From JAHEZL01 sp046074525 (GTDB lineage: Bacteria > Bacteroidota > Bacteroidia > Flavobacteriales_C > GCA-002722245), in NCBI GenBank assembly GCA_046074525.1, contig JBJTOK010000055.1, positions 12,651-76,650 of the forward strand: a stretch of DNA of 64,000 bases. The letters run 5' to 3'. Both the position numbers and the translations under genes were made by a program. Position 1 is the stretch's first letter. Each line of letters begins with the position of its first letter. The notes under the pieces are model-generated. The model was not told where the DNA came from. It was given only the letters and a program-made list of their open reading frames with translations, and did no database searches. Shown one piece after another: positions 13,616 to 22,840 of the stretch.

Positions 13616-14859
13616 TGCGTTTTACTTTTCTTTTGTTGTGCATTGCTGTGCTTTTATCAGCAAGAGCGCAAGATTCGTTAATGATTAACCTGCCGGAAGC
13701 TGAAAGTATTTTTCTGAAAGAAAATCTTATTCTTCTGGCGGAGCAATATCATATCACTGCAAAAGAGGCTCTGCTTATTCAGGCTAAAGCTTATCCTAAC
13801 CCGGTTTTCAGTGCGGATGTGAATGCTTATAATCCTCCTGCGAACAGGTTTTTCCATGCCGATCAAAGCGGACAAAAGGCATTTTCTGTGGAGCAGTTGG
13901 TTCTTTTAGGCGGGAAGCGCAGCCTTGAAATAGAGATTGCCAGGCAGAATAAAGCAATAGCCGAAGCTGAATTTTCTGAACTGTTGCGTACGCTGAAAAA
14001 GGAACTCCACAACAGTTTTTTCAATTTAAACCAATGGCAAAAAGTAATCCGCCATGCCGATCATCAATTGCGGATATTGGATACCATTATTTTTTCTTTT
14101 GAAGAACAGTCGATGCTAGGCAATATCCCTGTAAAAGATGTGGTTCGCCTGAAATCGGTTTACCTCAAGATCAATGCCGGCCGCTCTGCGCTTTCAGCGG
14201 CAATGATTGATGAAATGAAAAAAATGCAATTGCTTTTGCACAGCTCAAAGATGATAGTTCCGCAGCTTAGCGATAGTGTTTTCGACAAGTATGGTCCGAT
14301 GAAAACTTATGATGATCTGTTGCAGATTGCTTTTGAACATCGCCCTGATTTTAAAATAGCCAATGGAGAAATGGCCATGGCCTCGCTTCATTTTCAACTG
14401 CAAAAAAGAATGCTTGTTCCTGATGTTTTGGTAAATGTGTCGTACGATCAGAGGGGAGGGGCTTTCAATAACCAGGTGAATGCGGGTGTGAGAATTCCTC
14501 TGCCGCTGTGGGACCAAAACCGTGGAAACATCAAGTCTGCCGGTGTTTACCAAAAGGAAACCGAGTTGTACCTCGAACAGAAAAAGCTGGAAATAGCAAG
14601 CGATGTCGGAGCGGCGCATAGGAACATGCAACGAAGTATTGAGGAGTACAATAAAATGAAATCCTTTTACAATCGCGATTTTAATGAAGTGTTCAACGGC
14701 ATGAACGAAAACTTCCAGAAGAAGAATATTACAATCCTTGAATTCGTGGATTTTTTTGAAGCTTATATGGAATCCATCCGTGAATTTGAAAGAGTGAAAG
14801 CGCAGTTGGGCATTTCCGCAGCCCAGGTTAATTATGTCTCAGCAACATCAATTTATTAA
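13615..14859 (+). CDS. czcC: CzcC-type outer-membrane factor (TolC family)
   Basis: A 414-residue protein with a signal peptide ending near ARAQ, followed by two repeats of the outer-membrane efflux protein fold (long helices plus short beta strands). Typical features are QAKAYPNPVFSADV in the first repeat and GVRIPLPLWDQNRGNI in the second. It forms the trimeric exit duct of the tripartite exporter encoded by the next two genes. It overlaps the upstream lipoprotein stop and the downstream adaptor frame, showing tight operon organisation. Confidence 0.9.
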   Translation: MRFTFLLLCIAVLLSARAQDSLMINLPEAESIFLKENLILLAEQYHITAKEALLIQAKAYPNPVFSADVNAYNPPANRFFHADQSGQKAFSVEQLVLLGGKRSLEIEIARQNKAIAEAEFSELLRTLKKELHNSFFNLNQWQKVIRHADHQLRILDTIIFSFEEQSMLGNIPVKDVVRLKSVYLKINAGRSALSAAMIDEMKKMQLLLHSSKMIVPQLSDSVFDKYGPMKTYDDLLQIAFEHRPDFKIANGEMAMASLHFQLQKRMLVPDVLVNVSYDQRGGAFNNQVNAGVRIPLPLWDQNRGNIKSAGVYQKETELYLEQKKLEIASDVGAAHRNMQRSIEEYNKMKSFYNRDFNEVFNGMNENFQKKNITILEFVDFFEAYMESIREFERVKAQLGISAAQVNYVSATSIY

Positions 14860-14860
14860 T

Positions 14861-15943
14861 ATGAGAGTGTTTTTTTTATTTGTTTCCATCGCCCTGATGT
14901 TATTTCTGTGCAAAGCATGCAGTACTCCTGTACCTGTTGAAAAGACAGAGAAATTTTCAATGACCGATACCATGATGGCAAAATGCGAATTTACCGTTGT
15001 GCAGCAATCGGATGTGAAAAATGAGCTGAAGCTTTTCGGGAAAATCAGTGCCGACAATAACCGCCAGGCGAATGTTTATCCGGTAGTGGGAGGCATTGTT
15101 TTAAAAATCAATGTGGAACTGGGCGATTATGTGGAACAAGGACAGGTTTTGGCCACTGTAAGGAGCAGTGAAGCTGCCGATTTCCAGCGACAGCAGCTGG
15201 ATGCCAGTGCCAATGTTGCCATCGCCCTTAAGAATTTACAGGTGGCAAAAGATTTATACACCGGAAAACTGAATTCCGAAAAAGATGTTATTGCGGCCGA
15301 GAAGGAATTGGAAAAAGCCAATGCCGAGTTGAACAGGATCAATGAAGTCTATAATATTTATACTTTAAAAGGTTCTGTATACAGCATGACCGCCCCAATT
15401 TCAGGGTTTATCGTTTATAAAGACATAAACCAGAACGAAGAGCTGAGGAGCGATAAGGCGGATATTATTTTTTCCATTGCGCAGATTGATGAAGTGTGGG
15501 CGCTGGCCAATGTCAACGAATCCGACATATCAAAGGTAAGCAAGGGCCAGGCGGCAGAAATAGAAACCATCAGTTACCGCAACAAAATTTTTAAAGGAAA
15601 AATCGACCGGGTTTTTACCGCCATTGATCCTTCTACCAAAGCCATGAAGGCCTTGATAAGGATTCCCAATCCTGATCTGTTGCTTAAACCCGAAATGAGT
15701 GCCACCATTACCTTGAAATATACTGAAAACAGGAGCATGCCTGCAGTGCCTGCAAGCTCGGTGATATTTGATAAAAACAAAACATGGGTGATGGTTTTTA
15801 ACAGCGCCGATTCTGTTGATACACGTCAGGTGGAAGTGTACCGCGAACTGGGTGAGGTTTGTTATATCCAGTCGGGACTAAAACCGGGCGAAAAAGTGAT
15901 TTCCCGAAATGGTATTTTGATTTATGATGCTTTAAATGATTAG
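14861..15943 (+). CDS. czcB: CzcB-type periplasmic adaptor (membrane fusion) lipoprotein
   Basis: I choose the ATG at 14861 because it gives a clean lipoprotein signal peptide (IALMLFLCKAC), although an in-frame ATG exists at 14834 inside czcC. The mature protein shows the adaptor order: beta-barrel and lipoyl halves (VYPVVGGIVLKINVELGDYVEQGQ), a helical hairpin (about 105-155), the second lipoyl half (MTAPISGFIVYKDINQNEEL), a beta-barrel and a membrane-proximal domain (VYRELGEVCYIQSGLKPGEKV). It links the CzcA pump with the CzcC channel. The N- and C-terminal His-rich segments of some metal adaptors are absent. Confidence 0.9.
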   Translation: MRVFFLFVSIALMLFLCKACSTPVPVEKTEKFSMTDTMMAKCEFTVVQQSDVKNELKLFGKISADNNRQANVYPVVGGIVLKINVELGDYVEQGQVLATVRSSEAADFQRQQLDASANVAIALKNLQVAKDLYTGKLNSEKDVIAAEKELEKANAELNRINEVYNIYTLKGSVYSMTAPISGFIVYKDINQNEELRSDKADIIFSIAQIDEVWALANVNESDISKVSKGQAAEIETISYRNKIFKGKIDRVFTAIDPSTKAMKALIRIPNPDLLLKPEMSATITLKYTENRSMPAVPASSVIFDKNKTWVMVFNSADSVDTRQVEVYRELGEVCYIQSGLKPGEKVISRNGILIYDALND

Positions 15944-15949
15944 TGTGGT

Positions 15950-18900
15950 ATGAACAGGTTTATCAGTAAGATTCTTGCTTTCTCGCTCCGCAACAAAATG
16001 TTTACTTTCTTTTGGGTGGCCCTTGTTGCCATTGCCGGCTGGATAAGCTACGCCAATATTTCCATTGAGGCTTTCCCCGATGTTACCAACACGCAAATTA
16101 TTATTGTTACCGAATGGAATGGCCGCAGCGCAGAGGAGGTGGAACGTTTTGTCACCACGCCGATAGAGATTTCCATGAATTCGGTGCAGCGCAAAACAAA
16201 TGTGCGCAGCATCAGTATGTTTGGTCTCTCTGTCATTAAAATCATTTTTGAAGATGAGGTAGATGATTTTTTTGCCAGGCAGCAGGTGAACAATCAGCTG
16301 AGGAATGTGAACCTTCCCGATGAGGTGGAACCGGATGTGCAACCTCCTTATGGTCCAACAGGAGAGATTTACCGTTATGTGCTGAAAAGCGACAAGCGTG
16401 ATTCCAGGGATCTGCTTACCATTCAAAACTGGGTAATCGATCGTCAGCTCCGCGCAGTACCTGGTGTAGCCGATGTAGTGGCTTTTGGCGGCCAGGAAAA
16501 AATATATGAAATTTCAGTTGACCCGGTAAGATTGCAGAAGTTTGAGCTCACTTCCCTGCAGGTTTTTGAAGCAGTGAGCAAAGCCAATCTTAATGTGGGT
16601 GGCGATGTTATTGAAAAAAACGGACAAGCTTATGTGGTGAGGGGTTTGGGCTTGCTGAGTTCTATTTCCGATATAGCAAATACGATTGTTGCGGCATACA
16701 ACGACAATCCGGTTTTAGTGAAAAATATTGCTGATGTCATGGAAGCTTCTGCTCCTCGCGTAGGTCAGGCTGGCTTGAATAAAGTTGATGATGTAGTGGA
16801 GGGAATCGTGGTGATGAGAAAGGGCGAAAATCCAAGTGAAGTATTGGCCCGCGTTAAAAGCAAGATCAGTGAGCTGCATAGTTCTGTTCTTCCCTCGGAT
16901 GTTACCATGGAGGCTTTTTACGACAGGGATAACCTGATGGAATATTGCACTAAAACTGTATTGGGGAATCTTGTAGAGGGCATTGTGCTGGTAACGCTGA
17001 TTGTCTTTTTATTCATGGCCGACTGGCGCACTACCCTGATCGTTTCATTGGTTATTCCTTTGGCGCTGTTGTTTGCTTTTTTATGCCTTAGTCTAAAAGG
17101 AATGAGCGCCAATCTTTTGTCGCTGGGTGCAGTAGATTTTGGTATTATCATTGACGGTGCAGTGGTGATGGTGGAAGGACTGTTTGTCGCCCTTGATCAC
17201 CTGGCCAGGAAACACGGCATGGAGAAATACAATAAGCTCTCTAAGCTTGGATTAATAAGGGAAACAGGAACAGGATTGGGAAAAGCTGTATTTTTTTCCA
17301 AGCTCATTATTATTTCGGCTCTGTTGCCCATTTTTGCTTTTCAGAAGGTGGAAGGTAAAATGTTTTCACCACTGGCCTACACTTTAGGTTTTGCGCTTTT
17401 GGGCGCCTTACTCTTCACGCTTACGCTTGTTCCTTTATTGGTTTCCCTGTTGTTGAAAAAAAATGTAAGGGAAAAGCACAACCGCTTTGTGGAATTTTTC
17501 AACCGCATTGTAGAGAAAGGATTTAATTTCACTTTTGCCCGGAAAAAACTGAGTCTGGTTATTTCCTTTGTTATTCTCGGACTCACACTGCTTTCCACAA
17601 AGTGGATGGGCAGTGAATTTCTTCCTCCTTTGAATGAAGGTGCTTTATGGGTGGAAGCCAAACTGCCGATGAGCAATTCACTCAATGAAACAGTGAAAAT
17701 GGTTTCTGTTTTGCGGAATGAACTGCAAAAATTTCCGGAAGTGAATGGCGTGCTTTCCCAAACGGGGAGAAGCAATGACGGTACTGATCCGAGTGGTTTT
17801 TATTATGTGCAGATGCAGGTTAACCTCAAGCATAAAGACGATTGGCAAAGGAACATTACCATGGATGACCTGGTGGAAGAAATGGACGAAAGGTTGCGCC
17901 AGTACCAGGGCATTGTATACAATTACTCCCAACCTATTATCGATAACGTGGCCGAAGCAGTAGCAGGAATCAATGCATCCAACGCAGTGAAAATTTATGG
18001 CGACGATCTCAATACCCTTGATAAAATAGCCAATCAGGTAATGGAGCAAATTAAAAATGTAGAAGGGATAAAAGATGTAGGTATTCTCCGGAATATAGGC
18101 CAACCCGAAATCAGTGTGCTGCTCGATGAAAGTAAAATGGCCATCTACGGAATACAAAAGGCCGATGCGCAAAGCATGATAGAAATGGCCGTCGGTGGAA
18201 AAACCGCAACACAAAAATATGAAGGAGAAAAGAAATTCGATATCCGTCTCCGCTATCTTCAGGAATACAGGAAAAATGAAAAAGACATCATGCGCCTCAT
18301 GGTGCCTACTTTAAGAGGAGAGAAAATCCCGTTGAAAGAATTTGCGGAGATTAAAAAAATCACCGGTCCTGCTTTTATCTATCGCGACAATACCAAGCGG
18401 TTTATAGGCGTAAAGTTTTCCATCAGGGAAAGAGATCTGGGAAGTACCATTGCCGATGCGCAGGAAAAAGTTGATAATAACATTCAACTTCCTGATGGCT
18501 ACAGCATAGGCTGGACGGGCGAATTTGAAAATCAGGTAAGGGCCATAACCCGCCTGGGGCAAGTAGTTCCGGTGAGTCTGGTGCTGATTTTTGTTCTTTT
18601 GTTTGTTCTTTTTGGAAATGTAAAAGACGCCGGAATGGTGCTCGCTAATGTTCCCTTTGCTTTGATTGGCGGTATCATTGCTTTACATATTACCGGGATC
18701 AATTTTGGGATATCAGCAGGCGTTGGCCTTATCGCCTTATTTGGAATTTGCATACAGAATGGGGTAATCCTGATCTCGGAATTTAAAAATAACCTGCAGC
18801 TTAAGCTACCTCTCGTTGAAGCTATTCGCGAAGGGGTTAAGGTAAGGACCCGCCCGGTGGTGATGACTGCGCTTATGGCGATGATAGGTTTGTTGCCTGC

Positions 18901-19042
18901 TGCACTGTCTTCGGGCATTGGCTCCGAATCGCAGAAACCGCTGGCGGTGGTTATTATAGGGGGACTGATCAGTGCTACCGTTTTTACACTCCTGGTTTTT
19001 CCTGTCTTCTATTACCTGTCTTTGAAAAAAAAGAAAGCTTAA
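15950..19042 (+). CDS. czcA: CzcA-type heavy-metal RND efflux pump
   Basis: A 1030-residue proton-driven RND transporter of the HME family with the usual two-fold repeat of membrane and periplasmic loops. Near residue 395 it has the TM4 motif DFGIIIDGAVVMVEG, the DFG-x3-DGA-x3-VE pattern associated with divalent Zn/Co/Cd/Ni pumps rather than the Cu/Ag pattern of CusA. The N-terminus (FPDVTNTQIIIVTEWNGRSAEEVE) and the PPLNEGALWVE segment are family hallmarks. It follows czcB by 6 nt and ends at a strong terminator. It should move divalent metal cations from the periplasm or cytoplasm out through CzcC. Confidence 0.93.
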   Translation: MNRFISKILAFSLRNKMFTFFWVALVAIAGWISYANISIEAFPDVTNTQIIIVTEWNGRSAEEVERFVTTPIEISMNSVQRKTNVRSISMFGLSVIKIIFEDEVDDFFARQQVNNQLRNVNLPDEVEPDVQPPYGPTGEIYRYVLKSDKRDSRDLLTIQNWVIDRQLRAVPGVADVVAFGGQEKIYEISVDPVRLQKFELTSLQVFEAVSKANLNVGGDVIEKNGQAYVVRGLGLLSSISDIANTIVAAYNDNPVLVKNIADVMEASAPRVGQAGLNKVDDVVEGIVVMRKGENPSEVLARVKSKISELHSSVLPSDVTMEAFYDRDNLMEYCTKTVLGNLVEGIVLVTLIVFLFMADWRTTLIVSLVIPLALLFAFLCLSLKGMSANLLSLGAVDFGIIIDGAVVMVEGLFVALDHLARKHGMEKYNKLSKLGLIRETGTGLGKAVFFSKLIIISALLPIFAFQKVEGKMFSPLAYTLGFALLGALLFTLTLVPLLVSLLLKKNVREKHNRFVEFFNRIVEKGFNFTFARKKLSLVISFVILGLTLLSTKWMGSEFLPPLNEGALWVEAKLPMSNSLNETVKMVSVLRNELQKFPEVNGVLSQTGRSNDGTDPSGFYYVQMQVNLKHKDDWQRNITMDDLVEEMDERLRQYQGIVYNYSQPIIDNVAEAVAGINASNAVKIYGDDLNTLDKIANQVMEQIKNVEGIKDVGILRNIGQPEISVLLDESKMAIYGIQKADAQSMIEMAVGGKTATQKYEGEKKFDIRLRYLQEYRKNEKDIMRLMVPTLRGEKIPLKEFAEIKKITGPAFIYRDNTKRFIGVKFSIRERDLGSTIADAQEKVDNNIQLPDGYSIGWTGEFENQVRAITRLGQVVPVSLVLIFVLLFVLFGNVKDAGMVLANVPFALIGGIIALHITGINFGISAGVGLIALFGICIQNGVILISEFKNNLQLKLPLVEAIREGVKVRTRPVVMTALMAMIGLLPAALSSGIGSESQKPLAVVIIGGLISATVFTLLVFPVFYYLSLKKKKA

Positions 19043-19059
19043 ATTGCTCCTGAAAATAA

Positions 19060-19091
19060 AAATCCCTTGTAAGAAAACTTACAAGGGATTT
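19060..19091. terminator. Bidirectional terminator between czcA and tRNA-Phe
   Basis: AAATCCCTTGTAAG (19060-19073) pairs over 14 bp with CTTACAAGGGATTT (19078-19091) around AAAA; a T-run follows on the plus strand and A-runs flank the left side. It can stop the czc operon and the convergent tRNA-Phe. Confidence 0.88.
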
Positions 19092-19101
19092 CGTTTTTAA
19101 G

Positions 19102-19177
19102 TGGTGGTGCCTGCTGGAATTGAACCAGCGACACGCAGATTTTCAGTCTGCTGCTCTACCAACTGAGCTAAGGCACC
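19102..19177 (-). tRNA. tRNA-Phe(GAA), housekeeping copy with encoded CCA
   Basis: A canonical 73-nt body plus genomically encoded CCA. Acceptor GGTGCCT/AGGCACC is fully paired; UA at 8-9; D-stem GCTC/GAGC with loop AGTTGGTA; anticodon stem GCAGA/TCTGC, loop CTGAAAA (anticodon GAA); T-stem GCTGG/CCAGC with loop TTCAATT; A73. It stands alone between czcA and coaX. It is a useful comparator for the divergent tRNA-Phe in the rtcB-linked array. Confidence 0.97.
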
Positions 19178-19259
19178 AGATTTTTGAATAACGGGCAGCA
19201 AAACTAAGTATATTTTTCAAATAATAAAATAATAGCGCTTTATTCTCTCAAAATAGACC

Positions 19260-19267
19260 TAAATTTG
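19260..19267 (+). promoter_or_regulatory. -7 promoter element immediately before coaX
   Basis: TAAATTTG matches the Bacteroidetes -7 consensus TAnnTTTG and ends 4 nt before the coaX ATG at 19272. The transcription start should therefore fall at or very near the A of the start codon, giving a leaderless mRNA. No clear TTTG is present 20 nt upstream. Confidence 0.5.
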
Positions 19268-19271
19268 GTTC

Positions 19272-19997
19272 ATGCCCTTGGCAATTGATATAGGTAATAC
19301 CAATACCAAAGTAGCTTGGTTTTCTGAAAGAAAAATCAATGATACCAGGGTTTTTGAGGCTTTTCCGGAAGCTGGTTTGCTGACTATTTTAGATGATCCG
19401 GATTGTGGAAGGGCTATTATTTCCTCTGTAAAGAAATTAACCCCTGATTTCCTGGTACACCTGCGCCAAAGAAAGGTATTGCTGTTTTCGGCTTCAACAC
19501 CGCTTCCAATAAAAATTGATTACTCTACTCCAGATACATTAGGTGTCGACAGAATCGCTGCAGCTGTGGGGGCGGCAGCCCTTTTTCCGAAAGATAATGT
19601 GCTCTGCTTTGATTTTGGTTCCTGCATCACCACTGAGTTTATCGATGCTTCGGGAACTTACAAAGGAGGTTCTATTGCGCCGGGGATGAAGCTGCGTTTT
19701 AAATCGATGCATACTTTTACTGATAAGCTGCCGTTAATCTCACCGCAGCATGATACTTCAATACCTGTAACAGGCAATAGTACCGAGAGCTGCATGCTTT
19801 CAGGAGTAGTGAATGGTATTTTATTTGAAATACAAGGAATAGTCGCCTTTTACAAGAAAAAGTATCCGACTCTGAAAGTAGTTTTTACGGGCGGAGATGC
19901 TACTTATTTTGAAAGCCTGTTAAATATGAAGATATTTGTCGACCCTCTCCTCGTTTTGAAAGGGTTAAATGAAATTTTACAATACAATGCGGATTAA
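19272..19997 (+). CDS. coaX: Type III pantothenate kinase
   Basis: A 241-residue ASKHA-fold kinase that phosphorylates pantothenate, the first step of coenzyme A synthesis. Visible motifs are the phosphate-binding loop AIDIGNTNTK at the N-terminus, PDTLGVDR (the GxDR motif) near residue 95, the DFGSCITTEFID segment, and GGSIAPGMKLR. The length is typical for CoaX. In Bacteroidota coaX is often followed by an outer-membrane protein and lptC, as here. It overlaps the next gene by 11 bp. Confidence 0.95.
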   Translation: MPLAIDIGNTNTKVAWFSERKINDTRVFEAFPEAGLLTILDDPDCGRAIISSVKKLTPDFLVHLRQRKVLLFSASTPLPIKIDYSTPDTLGVDRIAAAVGAAALFPKDNVLCFDFGSCITTEFIDASGTYKGGSIAPGMKLRFKSMHTFTDKLPLISPQHDTSIPVTGNSTESCMLSGVVNGILFEIQGIVAFYKKKYPTLKVVFTGGDATYFESLLNMKIFVDPLLVLKGLNEILQYNAD

Positions 19998-21285
19998 GAT
20001 TTTTATCGTTTTATTGCTGACTTATGCCGGCGCTTCCGCACAGGGAGGAGCCAATTCGGTGTATTCGCAATATGGTTTCGGGATGTTGTACACGCATCAG
20101 TTCGGCCAAAGCTTCGGAATGGGGAATACAGGTATAGCGATGAGCAATCCACTTAATCTTAACCTTTATAATCCAGCTTCCATTGCAGATTTGAAATATG
20201 TGACTTTCGATATCAGTACTTTGTCTAACAGTATCAGGGCCAAAGACGGCATCAATACTCCTGCATCTTATACCGATGGTACTATGGGGAGTATGGGGAT
20301 GGGCATTCCTCTGCTGAAAAACTGGGGATTGATATTGGGACTCACTCCTTATTCGTCGATGGGATACCGCATTACCAGAACATCAACCAATGCGGATTTT
20401 GGCGATATTACCGACTATTATCAGGGTCAGGGTGGTATTAACTCCCTTTTTCTGGGTACTGGTTATCGCTACAGAAATTTCGCGCTGGGTGCCAAAACAA
20501 ATTATCTCTTTGGTACCTTTTCACAGGACCAGCTGCGAGTGTTGAATTCGTCCACTTATTTCAATTCCTATTATCACAAGCAATACACCTTTTCTAACCT
20601 CACCTTTGATTTTGGTGCGCAGTACCGTTTAAATATCAATGAAAATCTGAATTTTATGCTGGGTGCAGTTTACGGTCTGGATCAGCAATTGAGTGTGAGG
20701 ACAGCGGAAAGGCAGGTGCAAACAACCCAAACTACCTTAAGTGATATTGGTTTGTATTCCAATTATATTAAGAATGTGATTTACGACAATACCGGGAGTC
20801 CGTCGAGAATGAATGTGACCTATCCGCAGTTTTTCGGTGGAGGTATCGCAATGAATTTCAAGGAAAAACTTGCGGTCACCGCCGATTACCGTCAACAAAA
20901 CTGGGAGAAATCCACTTTAACCAGCTCGTCATACACCACCGGCAGAAGCTACGCTCTGGGTGCCGAATGGGTCCCAAATAAAAATACAGTCGGCAGCGAA
21001 AATTATCATAAAAGAATAGCTTACCGAATGGGGCTCCGTTATGCTAATTTGCCATTCACTGTTAATGGTACAACTGTTAACGATTACGGATTCAATATCG
21101 GTGCTGCTTTTCCGCTGCGTAAATTCAAGTATGAGAGAGAACTTTTTGGTTCCTATATCAACCTTGGGCTGGAGTTCGGCAGAAGAGGTAGCTTGAACAG
21201 CAATCTGGTACAGGAAGATTATTTCAAGGTGAATTTCGGATTTACCTTTAATGACAAGTGGTTCATCAAGCGTAAATTCGATTAA
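19987..21285 (+). CDS. Outer-membrane beta-barrel protein (FadL/OMPP1-like fold)
   Basis: I choose the ATG at 19987, which gives a signal peptide ending at GASAQ. The 432-residue product is rich in alternating aromatic/polar beta strands and ends in a hydrophobic strand (FGFTFNDKWFIKRKFD). The motif GFGMLYTHQFGQSFGMGNTGIAMSNP (read in parts) resembles the N-terminal part of Bacteroidetes barrel proteins related to hydrophobic-compound porins. It lies between coaX and lptC and may be cotranscribed with both. The transported substrate, if any, is unknown. Confidence 0.8.
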   Translation: MRIKIFIVLLLTYAGASAQGGANSVYSQYGFGMLYTHQFGQSFGMGNTGIAMSNPLNLNLYNPASIADLKYVTFDISTLSNSIRAKDGINTPASYTDGTMGSMGMGIPLLKNWGLILGLTPYSSMGYRITRTSTNADFGDITDYYQGQGGINSLFLGTGYRYRNFALGAKTNYLFGTFSQDQLRVLNSSTYFNSYYHKQYTFSNLTFDFGAQYRLNINENLNFMLGAVYGLDQQLSVRTAERQVQTTQTTLSDIGLYSNYIKNVIYDNTGSPSRMNVTYPQFFGGGIAMNFKEKLAVTADYRQQNWEKSTLTSSSYTTGRSYALGAEWVPNKNTVGSENYHKRIAYRMGLRYANLPFTVNGTTVNDYGFNIGAAFPLRKFKYERELFGSYINLGLEFGRRGSLNSNLVQEDYFKVNFGFTFNDKWFIKRKFD

Positions 21286-21295
21286 ATCGGGTTCA

Positions 21296-21865
21296 ATGTT
21301 CAAAGTCCAAAGTCTAAAATTCAAAGCTACATCTGCCTTCTTCTGGCTTTTTACTTTTAACTTTTTGCTTTTCTTCTATTCCTGTGAAAATGATTTGGTG
21401 GAAGTAGCAACGCAAACCACAGAGAATAAATTCCCTTCAACTACCTATATCAATTATGATGTATTGTACAGCGACTCGGCGATAGTTCGGGTGCGACTGC
21501 AGGGCAAAACCATGGAGCAGTATGATGGTGATATTGCTCACGATGAGTTTAAGGATGGCGTTCATCTTATATTTTTTGATGAACATAAAAAGGTGGAATC
21601 GGAGATGACGGCCAATCATGCTACACGCCTTCGTACCACCAACAAGATGGAAGCCAGGGGAAATGTGGTGGTGTTCAATAAAAAAGGTGATAAATTAAAT
21701 ACCGAACATCTCGTTTGGGATGCAAACAGCCGAAAGATTTTCACCGAGGAACATGTTCGCATAACTACTGCGGATAAAATTATTACAGGGAAAGGTTTGA
21801 TTTCCGATGAGACCTTTACCAACTACAGAGTGAAAAATATCACCGGGCAAATCAGGTTGCGATAA
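21296..21865 (+). CDS. lptC: LPS export periplasmic protein LptC (lipoprotein form)
   Basis: The ATG at 21296 gives a 189-residue protein with a lipoprotein-type signal (LFTFNFLLFFYSC). The mature part has the OstA/LptC jelly-roll pattern, including HATRLRTTNKMEARGNVVV and the C-terminal LVWDANSRKIFTEEHVRITT. LptC passes lipopolysaccharide from the LptBFG transporter to LptA. The DNA for the first residues (near 21296-21330) is built of short CAAAGT/CTAAAA repeats like Bacteroidetes intergenic filler. The gene converges with the TPR gene, with only 3 nt between the stops. Confidence 0.87.
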   Translation: MFKVQSLKFKATSAFFWLFTFNFLLFFYSCENDLVEVATQTTENKFPSTTYINYDVLYSDSAIVRVRLQGKTMEQYDGDIAHDEFKDGVHLIFFDEHKKVESEMTANHATRLRTTNKMEARGNVVVFNKKGDKLNTEHLVWDANSRKIFTEEHVRITTADKIITGKGLISDETFTNYRVKNITGQIRLR

Positions 21866-21868
21866 GCA

Positions 21869-22807
21869 CTATTTGCAATGCTTACCTATCAACTCTTTTA
21901 CCTCATTGTCATAGTTGTAAGTGTAACCCAGACTTTCTGATTTTTCCAGATCAGCACAAGCGTCAATGAATCGCCCCTGAGCGATGTACACTTTTGCCCT
22001 GTTTTTATACACCCATGAATTGGTAGGGTACAGCGCCATAGAGTGGTTGATGTCGGTGAGTGCTTTTTCATATTGTCCTAATTTGTAATAGCATTCCCCA
22101 CGGTTGCTGAGCAGAAGGGCATTTTCAGGATCTTTTGCTGCGGCTTTTTCATAACAATAAAGTGCTTGTGGTAAACTGTCCATTTGGGTATACATCAGTC
22201 CTAAATTAACATATGCGTTTGCAGCGTTGGAATCCAGCTCAATGACCTTTTTTAGTATTGGTATGGCTTTTTGCTGTTCTCTTTTCATGGTATAGAGGAA
22301 GCTCAGGGCAAACAGTCCATTGACAGATTTAGGATTTTGTTTTAAAACTGATTTGAAATCCTTTTCTGCTTTTTTGTATTTCTGGGCATAGGTATATGTT
22401 ACTCCTCTTCCTATAGTGTATTTCTCTTTTAAAGAATCATGTTCAGCCATTTTCATTGCTTTGGTGATATGATATACAGAGGAGTCGGTGCGATTGATCT
22501 GGCGGAAAAATTCACCGAGTTCAAAAACAGGTCTTGATTTTCCCTGGAAGGCGCCTACTGCTGCGTGGTAGGTTTGATAGGCTTTTGTGTATTCCTTTAA
22601 TTCGAATTCCATATCAGCTTTAAAGAAATAATACTCCATTTTTGCCGGACCGGTCTTAATGGCTTTTTCTGCGAGCATGCATGCTGAGGTATAACTTTTT
22701 TCTTTCTCCTTTTGCTTTGCTTTTGCAAAGAGTGAATCAGCGTTGTTTTGGGCAAAGGAGACAGCACAATAAAGACTGAGTAAGAAGAGGACCAGTAATT
22801 TTTTCAT
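21869..22807 (-). CDS. Secreted TPR-repeat protein
   Basis: A 312-residue protein with a signal peptide (ending near VSFAQ) and about six to eight tetratricopeptide repeats, most clearly VNGLFALSFLYTMKREQQKA, NAYVNLGLMYTQMDSLPQAL, and NALLLSNRGECYYKLGQYEK. TPRs make protein-protein contacts; in Bacteroidota such periplasmic proteins are common and mostly uncharacterised. It lies 33 nt downstream of mfd on the same strand. A degenerate -7 element (TACTTTTA) precedes it, so it may have its own promoter. Confidence 0.88.
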   Translation of the reverse strand: MKKLLVLFLLSLYCAVSFAQNNADSLFAKAKQKEKEKSYTSACMLAEKAIKTGPAKMEYYFFKADMEFELKEYTKAYQTYHAAVGAFQGKSRPVFELGEFFRQINRTDSSVYHITKAMKMAEHDSLKEKYTIGRGVTYTYAQKYKKAEKDFKSVLKQNPKSVNGLFALSFLYTMKREQQKAIPILKKVIELDSNAANAYVNLGLMYTQMDSLPQALYCYEKAAAKDPENALLLSNRGECYYKLGQYEKALTDINHSMALYPTNSWVYKNRAKVYIAQGRFIDACADLEKSESLGYTYNYDNEVKELIGKHCK

Positions 22808-22840
22808 AGGCGGATTTATGGGCTAAAAGTAGAAAAATAT

